Under the pieces are notes generated by a model. It did no database searches, was not told the DNA's origin, and saw only the letters and a program-made list of their open reading frames with translations. Made by a program: the position numbers and the translations under genes. From Phycisphaera sp. TMED9 (GTDB taxonomy: Bacteria > Planctomycetota > Phycisphaerae > Phycisphaerales > SM1A02), in contig NHBO02000001.1 in NCBI GenBank assembly GCA_002167845.2, positions 19,308-83,307 of the forward strand: DNA of 64,000 nucleotides, given 5' to 3'. This document shows, in pieces, positions 1 through 9,306 of this stretch (position 1 is the stretch's first letter; each line of letters begins with the position of its first letter).

Positions 1-2
1 CG

Positions 3-3000
3 GACTTTGACACGCCTGCCAGTTGGGGCGGTGTGTATCCCGGCGACGACTTCGGCGGAAACATCATCGACATCCTCTCGATCTTCGGGGCGGATCCGAT
101 CAACGTCGCGAACGGCATCACCGGCATCGGTGGCTTGACCAACAGCAACGACCTCGCGGTCGTCTTCGATGGCACCGGCTCCTTCACGTTCAGCGACGCC
201 GCCATCATCAATCCCGAGGCCGGCAGCTTCACCTTCGAGATCGACGTGATCGCGAGCGGAAGCCTGACCTTCGATCTCACCGGAGGCGGCCTGGTCCAGA
301 TCGACGGCGACTTCACGACCAACGGCGGGACGATCCTCGCCGACGGCGGTTTCGTCGACGTCAACGGGGCGACCACCTCCGGCGAGGGCACGGTCTGGAA
401 CGCCAACGCCGGCGGATTCAACTTCAACGGTGACTTCAACGCGACCGGCGCCCAGACCTTCGCGGGCACCAGCGGTACCGTCGCCGACGACGTCTTCACC
501 TTCAACGACGCCAACTTCCTGAACGGTGTGGATCCATTGACCGACATCGCGACCTTCGACGCCGCGACCGTGAACTTCAACGGCGTGACGACCGTCGCCA
601 ACGACTACGGTTTCACTCTGGACAGCGCGGCGGCGGTGACCCTCAACAGCTTCGTCGCGTTGGGTGATTTCTCGGTGACCTTCGAGGACTCGGATTCGAC
701 GTTCTCGGTGACTGGCGATGCTTCCTTCATCGACAATGCCACGTTCTTGATCTTTGGGCTGGGTGAAGGTGACGCCAACTTCTCGGGCGAAGTCACGCTC
801 GGCCAGACCTTCTCCGTGTTCGTCGGGGGCGCTGACCAAAGTGTCACCTTCACTGGCGAAACGATCTTCGAGTCCGACGCGGTACTTAACGTGGGCGGAA
901 ACGGCGCCTTCAACCTCGCGGGTACGACCGAACTGCCTGGGCCGTTCACGTTGATGGTCGAAGATGGTTCCACTGCGAACTGGACCGCATCCACCACCCT
1001 CGACGGCGACTTCACGGTCGATACGACCGGTGGCGCCGGCGATGCGACCGTCAATTTCGGAACCGACGGGCTCACCAGCGGCGGCGGTTTCTCGAACGCG
1101 CCGGGTGCCGACGATCTGCTGATCGACATCACGACCGACGGCGCCCTCGATACGGTGAAGTTCGCTGGCGGCTTCCTTCGCGATTTCACCGGGAAGATCA
1201 ACGTCAATGACAATTCCGCCGTGACCTTCGAAGGCGGCGGCGCCGGCGGGAACGGGACAGTGTCGCTCGAACTCAATTCAAGCTCGACCGTCGAACTCGC
1301 CGGCGGGACGTCTGGTGGCACGATCGCATTCGACCAGTTGGTCGGAGCCGACGACGCGGGTGTCATCAGCGCGACCGGCAACGAGAACCTCACCCTCTCC
1401 GTGAAGGGCGGCGGAAGCATCGCCGACCCCGAGACCGGCCTGTACATGGGTGGCATCGTTGACAGCACGACCGCGGGAAACAACGGCACGCTCTCGCTCA
1501 TCGTCACCGAGGGGACCTTCAACTACGGCGGTCTCGCAACCTACACCGGAAACACCACGATCAGCAACGGCGGGACCTTCCGGATCGACGGTAACGGTCT
1601 CACCACCGGATCCGTGACGGACACCGACAATCTCATCATCAACGGGGGCAATCTGCTTCTGGAGAACAGTGCTCGACTTGAAGGCAGCGGTACGGTCGGA
1701 CTGTCCGCCGGATCGACCATCGACATCACCGCGGACGCGGGGAACGGTGCCAATCTTCAGTTCGACGATGATGCAAGCGTCGAAGGGGCCATCACGCTTT
1801 CCGGCGATTCCTTCGGGGCGTACAACCTGATCTTCGGAAACTCCACGGTCGACTCCACCACCATTCAGGGATCGATCACCGCATCGGGCAACTCCGGCGC
1901 TCGGTTCGGTGGCGACGTGACGGTCGGACGTACGGGCCAACTCGTGCTCGAAGACACCGCGCGGGCGGACATCGCTGGTTCGATGGAGGTGACCGGGCTG
2001 GTGGACCTCAGCGGAACCGCGGTCGATGGCCTCACGGTCGCCGACGGGCTTGATATCGGCGAGAATGGCCAGGTCCAACTCGCGGGATCACGAACCCTCT
2101 CGGTGACGGGCGACAGCACGGTGGCGGCCAACGCCAACGGCATGCTGCTCGACGACGACTCGGCCGCGACCTTCGATGGCAACCTTGACAACGCCGGCAC
2201 GATCTCGCTCAACGACAACGCGTTGCTCACCGTGAACAATGGCGACACCACCGGTGGTGGCAATCTCACGCTTTCAGGGACCGCGATGGCGGACCTCAAC
2301 GGCAATGCGGCCTTCGCGATCATCCAGGCCGACGACACCTCGATGGTGGATGTGGAAGGTGATCTCGATCTCACCGGAAACAGCACCTTCGCCGCCGGCA
2401 CCACCTTGAACGTGGGCGGCCTGCTCGATCTCGCGGACGGCGCCATGCTCGACCTGCAGGGCACCGACCTGGACGAGATGAACCTCACGGCCGATGGTGG
2501 CATCCTGGTCAACTCCGGTGCGACGCTGATGGGCAACGCGACCATCAACACCAGTCAACTCGAATACGGCGGAAAGGTGATCGTCGGGGCCACCGGATCG
2601 ACCACCGGCCTTCTCACGCTGGACTCGGGCAACCTCGTTTCGGATACCGGCGGCGAATTGACGTTCGGGCTCACCGGCGACCTCATCGTCGGTCTTGGCA
2701 ACGGCGCTTACGGGCAGAACTCGCTGATCAACGTGGCGAGCGGAACCGCCGACTTCACGGACAGCGGTTCGATCGTGCTGGAGGTTCAGGGAACGACCTA
2801 CATTCCCACCGATCGCGAATTCACCATCATCGAAACCTCGGGCGGCATCACTGGAGATACGTCGGTCACGACCAACCGAGACCAGTCGATCACGCGAGGC
2901 GCGAACAACGGTGCCGGAGGTTGGGCGACCGACGCGGATGCCCTTTCCATCTGGGCCCAGTCGTCCGCCCAGTACACCAATACGCTCTCCGGTCCGGATT

Positions 3001-4154
3001 TCGAGACCGGTCTGATGCTTGATTCCTTCATCCCGTTCGCCAACAGCGATCCGGGAAACACCTACGGCCAATTGCTCGGCCAGCTCGACCAGATCGACGA
3101 CGCGGCCGACTATGCCGCGGCGGTCGAAGGTCTCGGGCCGACGGTTCAGGTCTCGACCATCCAGCTCGCCACGAACACGCAGTATTTCCAGGTGCTTCGC
3201 AGCGAAATCCGACGTCGACACGCGACGGTGAAGCAGCGCACCCCGGCGCCGTTCCGCCTGAGCAACGGGACCGATTTCATCTCCTCGCAGGACGAGGCGG
3301 CGCAGGCGAAGATTCGACGCAACGTTCGTCAGCCTTCGACCGCGGAAGGGTTCGGCGTCTTCTGGGGTCGTGACCTCGATACGCCGGACGAAGGTGACAT
3401 CGCCGGGATCTCAGGGAACGAATACGGCGGTATCGGTGGATTCGCCTGGGACCTCAGCGACCAGTGGGTCGCTGGTGTGAACCTCGGCTACTCGCAGATC
3501 TCAGGTGACGTCAACGGTGGATTCGGCAGCACGCGAGTCGGAACGGTCCGCGGTGGTGGCTTCGTGAGTTGGTTCGACGACGGCGGCCTCTTCTTCGATG
3601 TGGAACTCGCGGGTGCCTGGAACCACTACGACTTCACTCGATTCGTGCCCAACACCGGTCTCGACACGGATTCGACGGCTGATGGATTCCAAGTCGACTT
3701 CTCGGCCGGTGGTGGATACCGCGTCGAGCTGGGCGAGTCATGGGCGATCACGCCTGAAGCCTCGTTCCTTTACTCGTACGTGTCGACCGGAGACATCAAC
3801 GAGGACACGTCCTCGGCCGCGGCGCTTTCGATCTCACCCGGCGACTTGAGCGCCCTGGTCGGTCGAGCCGGCGGAACGATTTCCTGGAGTGCCCTGCCCG
3901 GATTGGTGCTCGACGGTTCCCTCGGTTGGCAGGGCAATTTCAACTTCAATGGTGACTACGAGGTCGGCCTGACGAACCAGAAGGCGGACTTCAAGTACGT
4001 CGCCGACGATCAGACCATCAACACCGCGTATTACGGTGTCGGCGTGAATTGGAACCCGACCTACAACGTCAACGTGAGCGTGCAGTACGAGGGACGCAAC
4101 GGCGAAGGCTTCAGCTCGAACATGCTCTACGGTGGTGTTTCGATCGGTTTCTGA
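3..4154 (+). CDS. Autotransporter adhesin, 3' part (5' end outside window)
   Basis: The reading frame is open to the left edge, so the true start lies outside the window. The first in-frame start-like codon, a GTG at 33, is probably internal. About 1,380 residues remain. Residues up to about 1,050 are a low-complexity passenger rich in G, D, N, T, S and V with many imperfect beta-strand repeats (patterns such as SGTA, LDLTGNST, NAGTISLNDN), as in a right-handed beta-helix. The last ~270 residues look like an autotransporter beta-barrel: they begin near FGVFWGRDLD, contain alternating aromatic strands, and end in an aromatic residue (GGVSIGF). Between them is a basic linker (RRRHATVKQR) that may be the pore-spanning segment. 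The expected role is a type V secreted surface protein. The adhesin function is inferred; the architecture is visible. A strong terminator follows. Confidence 0.85.
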   Translation, partial: DFDTPASWGGVYPGDDFGGNIIDILSIFGADPINVANGITGIGGLTNSNDLAVVFDGTGSFTFSDAAIINPEAGSFTFEIDVIASGSLTFDLTGGGLVQIDGDFTTNGGTILADGGFVDVNGATTSGEGTVWNANAGGFNFNGDFNATGAQTFAGTSGTVADDVFTFNDANFLNGVDPLTDIATFDAATVNFNGVTTVANDYGFTLDSAAAVTLNSFVALGDFSVTFEDSDSTFSVTGDASFIDNATFLIFGLGEGDANFSGEVTLGQTFSVFVGGADQSVTFTGETIFESDAVLNVGGNGAFNLAGTTELPGPFTLMVEDGSTANWTASTTLDGDFTVDTTGGAGDATVNFGTDGLTSGGGFSNAPGADDLLIDITTDGALDTVKFAGGFLRDFTGKINVNDNSAVTFEGGGAGGNGTVSLELNSSSTVELAGGTSGGTIAFDQLVGADDAGVISATGNENLTLSVKGGGSIADPETGLYMGGIVDSTTAGNNGTLSLIVTEGTFNYGGLATYTGNTTISNGGTFRIDGNGLTTGSVTDTDNLIINGGNLLLENSARLEGSGTVGLSAGSTIDITADAGNGANLQFDDDASVEGAITLSGDSFGAYNLIFGNSTVDSTTIQGSITASGNSGARFGGDVTVGRTGQLVLEDTARADIAGSMEVTGLVDLSGTAVDGLTVADGLDIGENGQVQLAGSRTLSVTGDSTVAANANGMLLDDDSAATFDGNLDNAGTISLNDNALLTVNNGDTTGGGNLTLSGTAMADLNGNAAFAIIQADDTSMVDVEGDLDLTGNSTFAAGTTLNVGGLLDLADGAMLDLQGTDLDEMNLTADGGILVNSGATLMGNATINTSQLEYGGKVIVGATGSTTGLLTLDSGNLVSDTGGELTFGLTGDLIVGLGNGAYGQNSLINVASGTADFTDSGSIVLEVQGTTYIPTDREFTIIETSGGITGDTSVTTNRDQSITRGANNGAGGWATDADALSIWAQSSAQYTNTLSGPDFETGLMLDSFIPFANSDPGNTYGQLLGQLDQIDDAADYAAAVEGLGPTVQVSTIQLATNTQYFQVLRSEIRRRHATVKQRTPAPFRLSNGTDFISSQDEAAQAKIRRNVRQPSTAEGFGVFWGRDLDTPDEGDIAGISGNEYGGIGGFAWDLSDQWVAGVNLGYSQISGDVNGGFGSTRVGTVRGGGFVSWFDDGGLFFDVELAGAWNHYDFTRFVPNTGLDTDSTADGFQVDFSAGGGYRVELGESWAITPEASFLYSYVSTGDINEDTSSAAALSISPGDLSALVGRAGGTISWSALPGLVLDGSLGWQGNFNFNGDYEVGLTNQKADFKYVADDQTINTAYYGVGVNWNPTYNVNVSVQYEGRNGEGFSSNMLYGGVSIGF

Positions 4155-4201
4155 TGGCCTGACGCTTTTCCGCCCCGCGGGGCGGGCATCTGAGAACCCC
4201 C

Positions 4202-4243
4202 GATCGCCCGGTCTTCGTCACGAAGGCCGGGCGATCTTCTTTC
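4202..4243 (+). terminator. Rho-independent terminator after the autotransporter gene
   Basis: A 16-bp stem (GATCGCCCGGTCTTCG paired with 4221-4236, one G-T wobble) with a TCA loop is followed by TTCTTTCTC. It lies 48 bases after the stop codon. Confidence 0.8.
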
Positions 4244-4278
4244 TCTCGACAATCGGGGATCGAGACCGTTGCGAGCGG

Positions 4279-4284
4279 TAGCAT
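4279..4284 (+). promoter_or_regulatory. Candidate -10 element (TAGCAT) for leaderless nagZ transcript
   Basis: TAGCAT ends 6 bases before the nagZ ATG. There is no Shine-Dalgarno sequence and no convincing -35. It is one of ten starts in the window with a TAnnnT hexamer 6-9 nt upstream of the ATG. Confidence 0.4.
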
Positions 4285-4290
4285 GCTCGC

Positions 4291-5301
4291 ATGGACCAAT
4301 CCGCTCGATCCCGGGTCGCGAGGTTGTTGTGCGTTGGTTTTCCCGGCGCGGAACCCGACGCCGACCTTGCCGGTCTGGTGGCCGACGGCGTGCGAAGCGT
4401 GATTCTGTTCGCGCGAAACGCCGGCCCGAAATCACAGGTCGCCGAGACCATCGCCGCGGTCAAACGGCTTTCGCCGGATCCGGCCGGTGACCCGATCATG
4501 GTCTGCGTCGATCAGGAGGGCGGGGGCACCGTCCGGTTCACCGAAGGTTTCGAGCCGCCGCCGCCGATGCGCGACGTCGGCGCCGCGGGACCCGATGCCG
4601 CCGCGGTGGTCGGGCGAGGTCTCGCCATGGATCTGCTCTCGGTCGGAATCGACCTTGACCTGGCGCCGGTGATGGACGTCGACAGCAATCCCGCCAATCC
4701 CGTGATCGGCCCGCGGTCGTTCGGGACCGAGCCCGGAATAGTCTCCGCGTGCGGCGCAGCGATGATCGATGCGATGCAATCTCGCGGTCTGGCCGCTTGT
4801 GCGAAGCACTTTCCCGGTCATGGCGACACCGATCTCGACAGTCATCACGACCTCCCGGTGCTTCGACACGAGATGGATCGGATCCGGGAGATCGAGCTTC
4901 CTCCGTTCGCCGCGGCGATTCGGGCCGATGTCGCCGCGATCATGACGACCCACGTGGTCTTCGAGGCGATCGATCCCGGCGTGCCGGCCACCATGAGTCG
5001 GGCGGCGATCGAGGGCCTCCTCCGGGGGGAACTCGGATACGACGGCGTGGTCATCTCGGATGATCTGGAGATGGCGGCCATTGCGGAGTCGACCGAGGTC
5101 GGCGAGGCGGCGATCCGATCGGTCGAAGCGGGTGTGGATCTGCTCCTCTGCTGTCATCGCCCGGAACGACAACGTCGGGTGCTCGATGCACTGGCCGATG
5201 CAGTCACCGAAGGCCGATTGACCGAGGCGAGAATCGACGAATCGATCCGCCGACTCGACCGTCTCTCTTCCGCGTACGTGAAACCTCCGGAGCCATCATG
5301 A
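4291..5301 (+). CDS. nagZ: Glycoside hydrolase family 3 beta-N-acetylhexosaminidase (NagZ-like)
   Basis: This 336-residue protein matches the usual length of single-domain GH3 NagZ enzymes, which remove N-acetylglucosamine from muropeptides during cell-wall recycling. Visible family motifs include VDQEGG near the N-terminal third, DLAPVMDV, the diagnostic KHFPGHGDTDLDSH segment (substrate binding and the His/Asp general acid/base loop) and SDDLEM carrying the nucleophile Asp. There is no signal peptide, so it should be cytosolic. The ATG has no ribosome binding site but has a TAGCAT hexamer 6 nt upstream. The stop overlaps the next start by 4 bases (ATGA), implying translational coupling with the M28 peptidase. 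Function is known from the family; the exact substrate is inferred. Confidence 0.92.
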   Translation: MDQSARSRVARLLCVGFPGAEPDADLAGLVADGVRSVILFARNAGPKSQVAETIAAVKRLSPDPAGDPIMVCVDQEGGGTVRFTEGFEPPPPMRDVGAAGPDAAAVVGRGLAMDLLSVGIDLDLAPVMDVDSNPANPVIGPRSFGTEPGIVSACGAAMIDAMQSRGLAACAKHFPGHGDTDLDSHHDLPVLRHEMDRIREIELPPFAAAIRADVAAIMTTHVVFEAIDPGVPATMSRAAIEGLLRGELGYDGVVISDDLEMAAIAESTEVGEAAIRSVEAGVDLLLCCHRPERQRRVLDALADAVTEGRLTEARIDESIRRLDRLSSAYVKPPEPS

Positions 5302-7460
5302 TCGATTCAGGACCCCGACTCGCTCGACCGACCCGCACCCCTCGAACCGTTGCCGCGCTGGGAGCGGCCGTCATGGTCGCCGCGACTTCCGGAGCCGTTG
5401 CCGAGGAGCCGCAGAATCTCCTTGAGTCCGTGGTCGCCTCGCCCACCGCACCCGGTCTGCGAGCCTGGCATGATCTCCTGGGCTCGGAACCACACGTCGC
5501 CGGTGGCCCCGGAGATGCCGCGGTGATCGACGCCATCGCCGGTGCGTTTCAGGACATGGGTCTGGAGACCGAGGTCTGGCGATTCTCTCCCTTGCTCTGT
5601 CGACCGATCTCCGCAAGTCTGACGATCGTCGAGGGGACCGGCGCGGCGGACTCGACCGCGCCTTCGAAGTCCGAGGATCGAGGTCGGCGGCGGCGGGGGA
5701 TCATGTCGCTTTCGTTGCAGGAGGAAGAACTGCTCGCGGATCCGGCGACGAGGCATCCCGAACTCGATCGCGGTTGGAACGCCTACTCCGGGAGTGGGTT
5801 GGTGGAAGCCGGCGTGGTCTACGCCAATCGCGGTCGCCTCGAGGACTTCGCCCGGCTGAAGGAACTCGGAGTGGACTGCACGGGACGCATCGTGCTGGTG
5901 CGGTACGGTGGCAACTACCGTGGCTTCAAGGTTCGATTCGCGGAGGAGGCGGGTGCGGCCGGTCTGGTGATCTTCACCGACCCCGGCGATTCAGGCGACG
6001 ACCGCGGTGCCACCTGGCCCGACGGGGGGTGGGCCAACGACACGTGCATCCAACGCGGGTCCATCGTGACGCTCCCATACAAGGGGGATCCGTTGACCCC
6101 GTTCGAGCCTTCGATTCCGGGAGTCGACCGTCTGCGGATCGAGGATGTGGCGCTGCCCACGATTCCCGTGCAACCGATCGGCTATGCCGCCGCGACGCGG
6201 ATCATGGCGGCGATGACGGGGCCGGTCGTGGAGGATGCGAGCTGGACGGGCGGCCTTGATGTTCCGTATCGGCGGGACGGTGGAGACCTCGAGCTCCGAC
6301 TTGAAGTGCGGCAGACCCGAGCGATCATGGAGACCGCCAACGTGCTTGGATCGATCCGCGGATCCGAGTCGCCGGACGACGTGGTGATCGTCGGCTGTCA
6401 CCACGATGCCTGGGGCTTCGGTGCGGCGGATCCGTTGGCCGGGACGATCGTCTTGATGGAGACCGCGAAGGCTTTCGCGACCGCGATGGAGCAAGGCCTT
6501 CGGCCTCGGAGAACCGTGATCTTCGCCGCCTGGGGCGCCGAGGAATTCGGGATCATCGGCTCGAGCGAATGGTGCGAAGCCCAACGCGAACGACTCGGCG
6601 CGAATGGCGTCGCCTACATCAATCTCGACATGGCGGCGATGGGGACCAGGTTTCGTGCCTCGGCGTCGCCGTCTCTGAGGTCCGCGGTGATCCGGGCCGC
6701 TGGACTGGTCGAACAACCCGGCGAGGGCGATCAGACGGTTCGAGACGCGTGGGCTGGAGATCGGGAGGCCCCGAGGCTTGGTGATCTCGGGGGGGGAAGT
6801 GACCATGTCGGGTTCCTCTGTCACCTCTGCATCCCAAGCATCTCACTTGGAGCCGGCGGAAGCGCGGGCACGTCCTACCACTCCAACTACGACACGCTGG
6901 CCTGGTATCGGTCGACGGTCGGCGAGGACTACGACGGCGCGTTGATGCTGACTCGGCTCTGTGCCGCGCTGACGGCGGATCTCGCCGATGCCGCGGTTCT
7001 GCCGATCGAACCCGCGGCGATCGCCCGCGATCTGCCGGGGCGTCTGGAGTCGGTCGGGCAGGCCGCGGAGGAGGCTGGTCTGACCATCGACCTTGCTCCG
7101 CTGCACGAGGATCTCGCGGTCCTCGAGCAGGCGCTGCTCGCCGCTCAGGACACCATCGAAATGGCGTTGGAGGAGCCGCAACGGTCAAAGGTCAATGCGG
7201 CGCTTCGGTCCTTGGAACGGGCGTGGGGAGAAGATGAAGGGCTTCCTGGTCGTGCCTGGTTCCGAAATGTCTTTGCCACCAGCAATCGAGACAGTGGATA
7301 CGGGGCCGTGGTTCTTCCTTTGTTCCGCGAAGCGATCGTTGATCAGGATCAGGCGGCGCTGGATCGGGCCCTGCAGCGTTATCAGAACGCTTTTTTACGT
7401 CTTGCAGCATCCGCCAGGGCGGTTTCGGGCGGTGCAGAATCCGCCTTGAGAGACTCCTGA
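5298..7460 (+). CDS. Exported M28-family zinc carboxypeptidase (PSMA/NAALADase-like)
   Basis: The 720-residue protein has a hydrophobic N-terminal segment (around residues 15-36, ending near GAVAEE) that looks like a signal peptide. The order matches glutamate-carboxypeptidase-II-like proteins: a PA domain (about residues 150-300; TGRIVLVRYGGNYRGFK, GAAGLVIFTDP), the M28 catalytic domain with zinc ligands in CHHDAWGFGAADPLAGT (His, Asp), WGAEEFG (catalytic Glu and ligand), GGSDHVGF and YHSNYDT (His), then a helical C-terminal TfR-like dimerisation region. It probably hydrolyses peptides or amino-acid conjugates in the periplasm. Its start overlaps nagZ by 4 bases, so the two are an operon. 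Codon use resembles its neighbours. Substrate is unknown. Confidence 0.9.
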   Translation: MIDSGPRLARPTRTPRTVAALGAAVMVAATSGAVAEEPQNLLESVVASPTAPGLRAWHDLLGSEPHVAGGPGDAAVIDAIAGAFQDMGLETEVWRFSPLLCRPISASLTIVEGTGAADSTAPSKSEDRGRRRRGIMSLSLQEEELLADPATRHPELDRGWNAYSGSGLVEAGVVYANRGRLEDFARLKELGVDCTGRIVLVRYGGNYRGFKVRFAEEAGAAGLVIFTDPGDSGDDRGATWPDGGWANDTCIQRGSIVTLPYKGDPLTPFEPSIPGVDRLRIEDVALPTIPVQPIGYAAATRIMAAMTGPVVEDASWTGGLDVPYRRDGGDLELRLEVRQTRAIMETANVLGSIRGSESPDDVVIVGCHHDAWGFGAADPLAGTIVLMETAKAFATAMEQGLRPRRTVIFAAWGAEEFGIIGSSEWCEAQRERLGANGVAYINLDMAAMGTRFRASASPSLRSAVIRAAGLVEQPGEGDQTVRDAWAGDREAPRLGDLGGGSDHVGFLCHLCIPSISLGAGGSAGTSYHSNYDTLAWYRSTVGEDYDGALMLTRLCAALTADLADAAVLPIEPAAIARDLPGRLESVGQAAEEAGLTIDLAPLHEDLAVLEQALLAAQDTIEMALEEPQRSKVNAALRSLERAWGEDEGLPGRAWFRNVFATSNRDSGYGAVVLPLFREAIVDQDQAALDRALQRYQNAFLRLAASARAVSGGAESALRDS

Positions 7461-7779
7461 GGGCGCCCCGGAGACCGGCCACGCGGTATCTCTCCGGAAT
7501 GCGGTCTCTCCGCCGGGGAGGATTGCATGAAAATCGGCCCTTATGGCATGGAAACAAGCGTTTCTGGTGCTATCGTGAAGAGTGCGAGATTGATGTTCTC
7601 GTCGCAACTTTCATGGCGTTGAGTCAGAATCAATGCGGAACAGTGGCGAAGCATCGGAACCTTTTTGTGGTCTGCAACGTCATATTCAGTGGCGAAGCAG
7701 AGTGCTCACTCGCTTCGTTCGTGTCTCGCTTGATTCGTGTCAAACGCTCAACAGTCCACTTTCGGAAAGTCCTTACACC
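7461..7779 (+). other. 319-base intergenic region with AT-richer leader and 13-bp direct repeat
   Basis: No credible gene is present; the small frames here run out of phase into the next gene. Just after the upstream stop, complementary segments CCGGAGACCG and CGGTCTCTCCG could form a weak hairpin. The rest is visibly more AT-rich than the flanking genes. It holds the exact direct repeat CAGTGGCGAAGCA at 7641-7653 and 7687-7699, start to start 46 bases apart. It presumably holds the promoter of the downstream secreted protein, but I found no clean -35/-10 pair. Confidence 0.5.
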
Positions 7780-9171
7780 ATGTCGATCCGTCGCAATCTT
7801 CTCACCGCCGCCGCCGTCTTCGCCGGTCTCATGAGCAGTGGCGTGGCTTCCGCTCAGACTCTCTCGACGAAGTTGTTCGTTGCCGGGCTTGCTCGGCCGA
7901 TCTTCATCACCCAGGCCCCTGGCGATGACTCTCGGCTCTTCATCATCGAGAAGCAAGGCCGAATTCGGATCTTCAACACCGAGACCGGGACGCTGAACAG
8001 CGACTACTTCATCAACCTCGACTCGATCATCACGGGTGGCACCTCGACCAGCAGCGAACAAGGCCTGCTTGGGCTCGCCTTCCACCCGGACTACCAGAAC
8101 AACGGCTACTTCTACGTCAACTACACCGCGGTCGCCGGTGGTGGTGATACCGTTGTTCGTCGGTACTCCCGCGGTGCGGATGCGGATCACGCGACCACGT
8201 CCGGTGCTTTGACGCTGCTCACCATCAACCAGCCGTACTCGAACCACAACGGTGGCATGATCGCCTTCGGCCCGAACGACGGCTATCTCTACATCTTCAC
8301 CGGTGACGGTGGTTCCGGCGGCGACCCCGGCGACCGTGCTCAGAACATCTCGAGCTCGCTCCTCGGCAAGACGCTCCGCATCGATGTCGATGGTGGAACG
8401 CCCTACGCCATTCCGCCGAGCAATCCCTTTGCAAGTGGTGGTGGCGAACCGGAGATCTGGAACTACGGCCTTCGAAATCCCTGGAGATCCACCTTCGACA
8501 TGGCGAACGGAAATCTGTACATCGCCGACGTCGGCCAGAACAGTCGTGAAGAAATGGACTTCCAGCCGGCCGACGCGCCCGGTGGTGAGAACTACGGCTG
8601 GCGTTGCATGGAAGGCGCCAGTTGTTACACGAATTCGAGCGGTTGCACCTGCAATGCTTCGAACCTCGTGGATCCCTTCTTCACCTACGGCCACAATTCC
8701 TCGGGCGGGTACTCGATCACCGGCGGATATGTCTATCGAGGCTGTGAGATCCCCGAACTCGACGGCACCTATTTCTTCGCTGACTACGGCACCTCGAACT
8801 TCTGGTCGGCGACTCGGAACAAGAACGGCACCTTCAACGTCCAGAGCCGAACTTCGGAGCTCCGCTTCTCGAGTGACGGTGGCGGGACCCTCAGCAACAT
8901 CGCGAGTTTCGGGCAGGATCTGCAGGGGGAGATCTACATCTGCTGCCAGTCCCTCGGTCGGATCTACAAGATCATCCCCGCCAGCGGCGAGGTCGACTGT
9001 GGACCGGGCCCGATTCCCGGCGACTTCAACGAAGACGGTTTGGTCAACGGTGCTGATCTCGGTTTCTTCCTCTCGCAGTGGGGACAGCCGGGCGGCGCCG
9101 CCGACCTGAACTTGGACGGCATCGTCAACGGAGCTGATGCAGGCATCCTGCTCTCGAACTGGACCGGCTGA
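7780..9171 (+). CDS. Secreted glucose/sorbosone-dehydrogenase-like beta-propeller with C-terminal dockerin-like repeats
   Basis: I chose the ATG at 7780 because it opens a clear signal peptide (MSIRRNLLTAAAVFAGLMSS ending VASAQ); the frame is open further upstream but without coding character. The mature protein is a six-bladed PQQ-type GSDH/HHIP-like propeller, with LARPIFITQAPGDDSRLFIIE, EQGLLGLAFHPDY, GDGGSGGDPGDRAQN, LRNPWRSTFD, YIADVGQ and NYGWRCMEG. Several extra cysteines sit in a loop (CYTNSSGCTC). The last 56 residues (408-463) hold two EF-hand/dockerin-like repeats, GDFNEDGLVNGADLGFFLSQWG and a second copy ending LLSNW. This tail is common on exported planctomycete proteins and is probably a calcium-binding sorting or attachment module. 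Redox activity is possible but not shown by the sequence. A strong terminator follows. Confidence 0.88.
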   Translation: MSIRRNLLTAAAVFAGLMSSGVASAQTLSTKLFVAGLARPIFITQAPGDDSRLFIIEKQGRIRIFNTETGTLNSDYFINLDSIITGGTSTSSEQGLLGLAFHPDYQNNGYFYVNYTAVAGGGDTVVRRYSRGADADHATTSGALTLLTINQPYSNHNGGMIAFGPNDGYLYIFTGDGGSGGDPGDRAQNISSSLLGKTLRIDVDGGTPYAIPPSNPFASGGGEPEIWNYGLRNPWRSTFDMANGNLYIADVGQNSREEMDFQPADAPGGENYGWRCMEGASCYTNSSGCTCNASNLVDPFFTYGHNSSGGYSITGGYVYRGCEIPELDGTYFFADYGTSNFWSATRNKNGTFNVQSRTSELRFSSDGGGTLSNIASFGQDLQGEIYICCQSLGRIYKIIPASGEVDCGPGPIPGDFNEDGLVNGADLGFFLSQWGQPGGAADLNLDGIVNGADAGILLSNWTG

Positions 9172-9201
9172 TCCCCGTTCCACCGTTCCCCTTCTGAATT
9201 C

Positions 9202-9240
9202 AACGCGAGCCCGGTCGTATCGACCGGGCTCGCGTTCTTT
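9202..9240 (+). terminator. Rho-independent terminator with perfect 16-bp stem
   Basis: AACGCGAGCCCGGTCG at 9202-9217 pairs perfectly with 9221-9236 across a TAT loop and is followed by CTTT. It ends transcription of the secreted dehydrogenase-like gene. Confidence 0.85.
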
Positions 9241-9294
9241 CCCCCTTCATCGAATCGTGGTCGAACGGCGGCCCGGCGAAGTCCGTGGAGCATC

Positions 9295-9300
9295 TACACT
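9295..9300 (+). promoter_or_regulatory. Candidate -10 element (TACACT) 6 nt before the DUF1573 gene
   Basis: TACACT is followed by ATGTGA and then the ATG at 9307. No Shine-Dalgarno or -35 is visible, so a leaderless mRNA is likely if this promoter is used. Confidence 0.4.
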
Positions 9301-9306
9301 ATGTGA

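Noticed and set aside
605..1522. 305-codon minus-strand frame inside the autotransporter
   Set aside because: Pro/Ser/Val-rich antisense of a Gly/Asp/Thr-rich repeat gene; no start signal or domain.
7499..7834. 111-codon frame in the 7.5-kb intergenic region
   Set aside because: It runs into the dehydrogenase-like gene in the wrong frame and lacks a ribosome site; no family character.
7630..9183. 517-codon minus-strand frame opposite the secreted dehydrogenase-like gene
   Set aside because: The plus frame has a signal peptide and clear propeller and dockerin motifs; the antisense frame has none.
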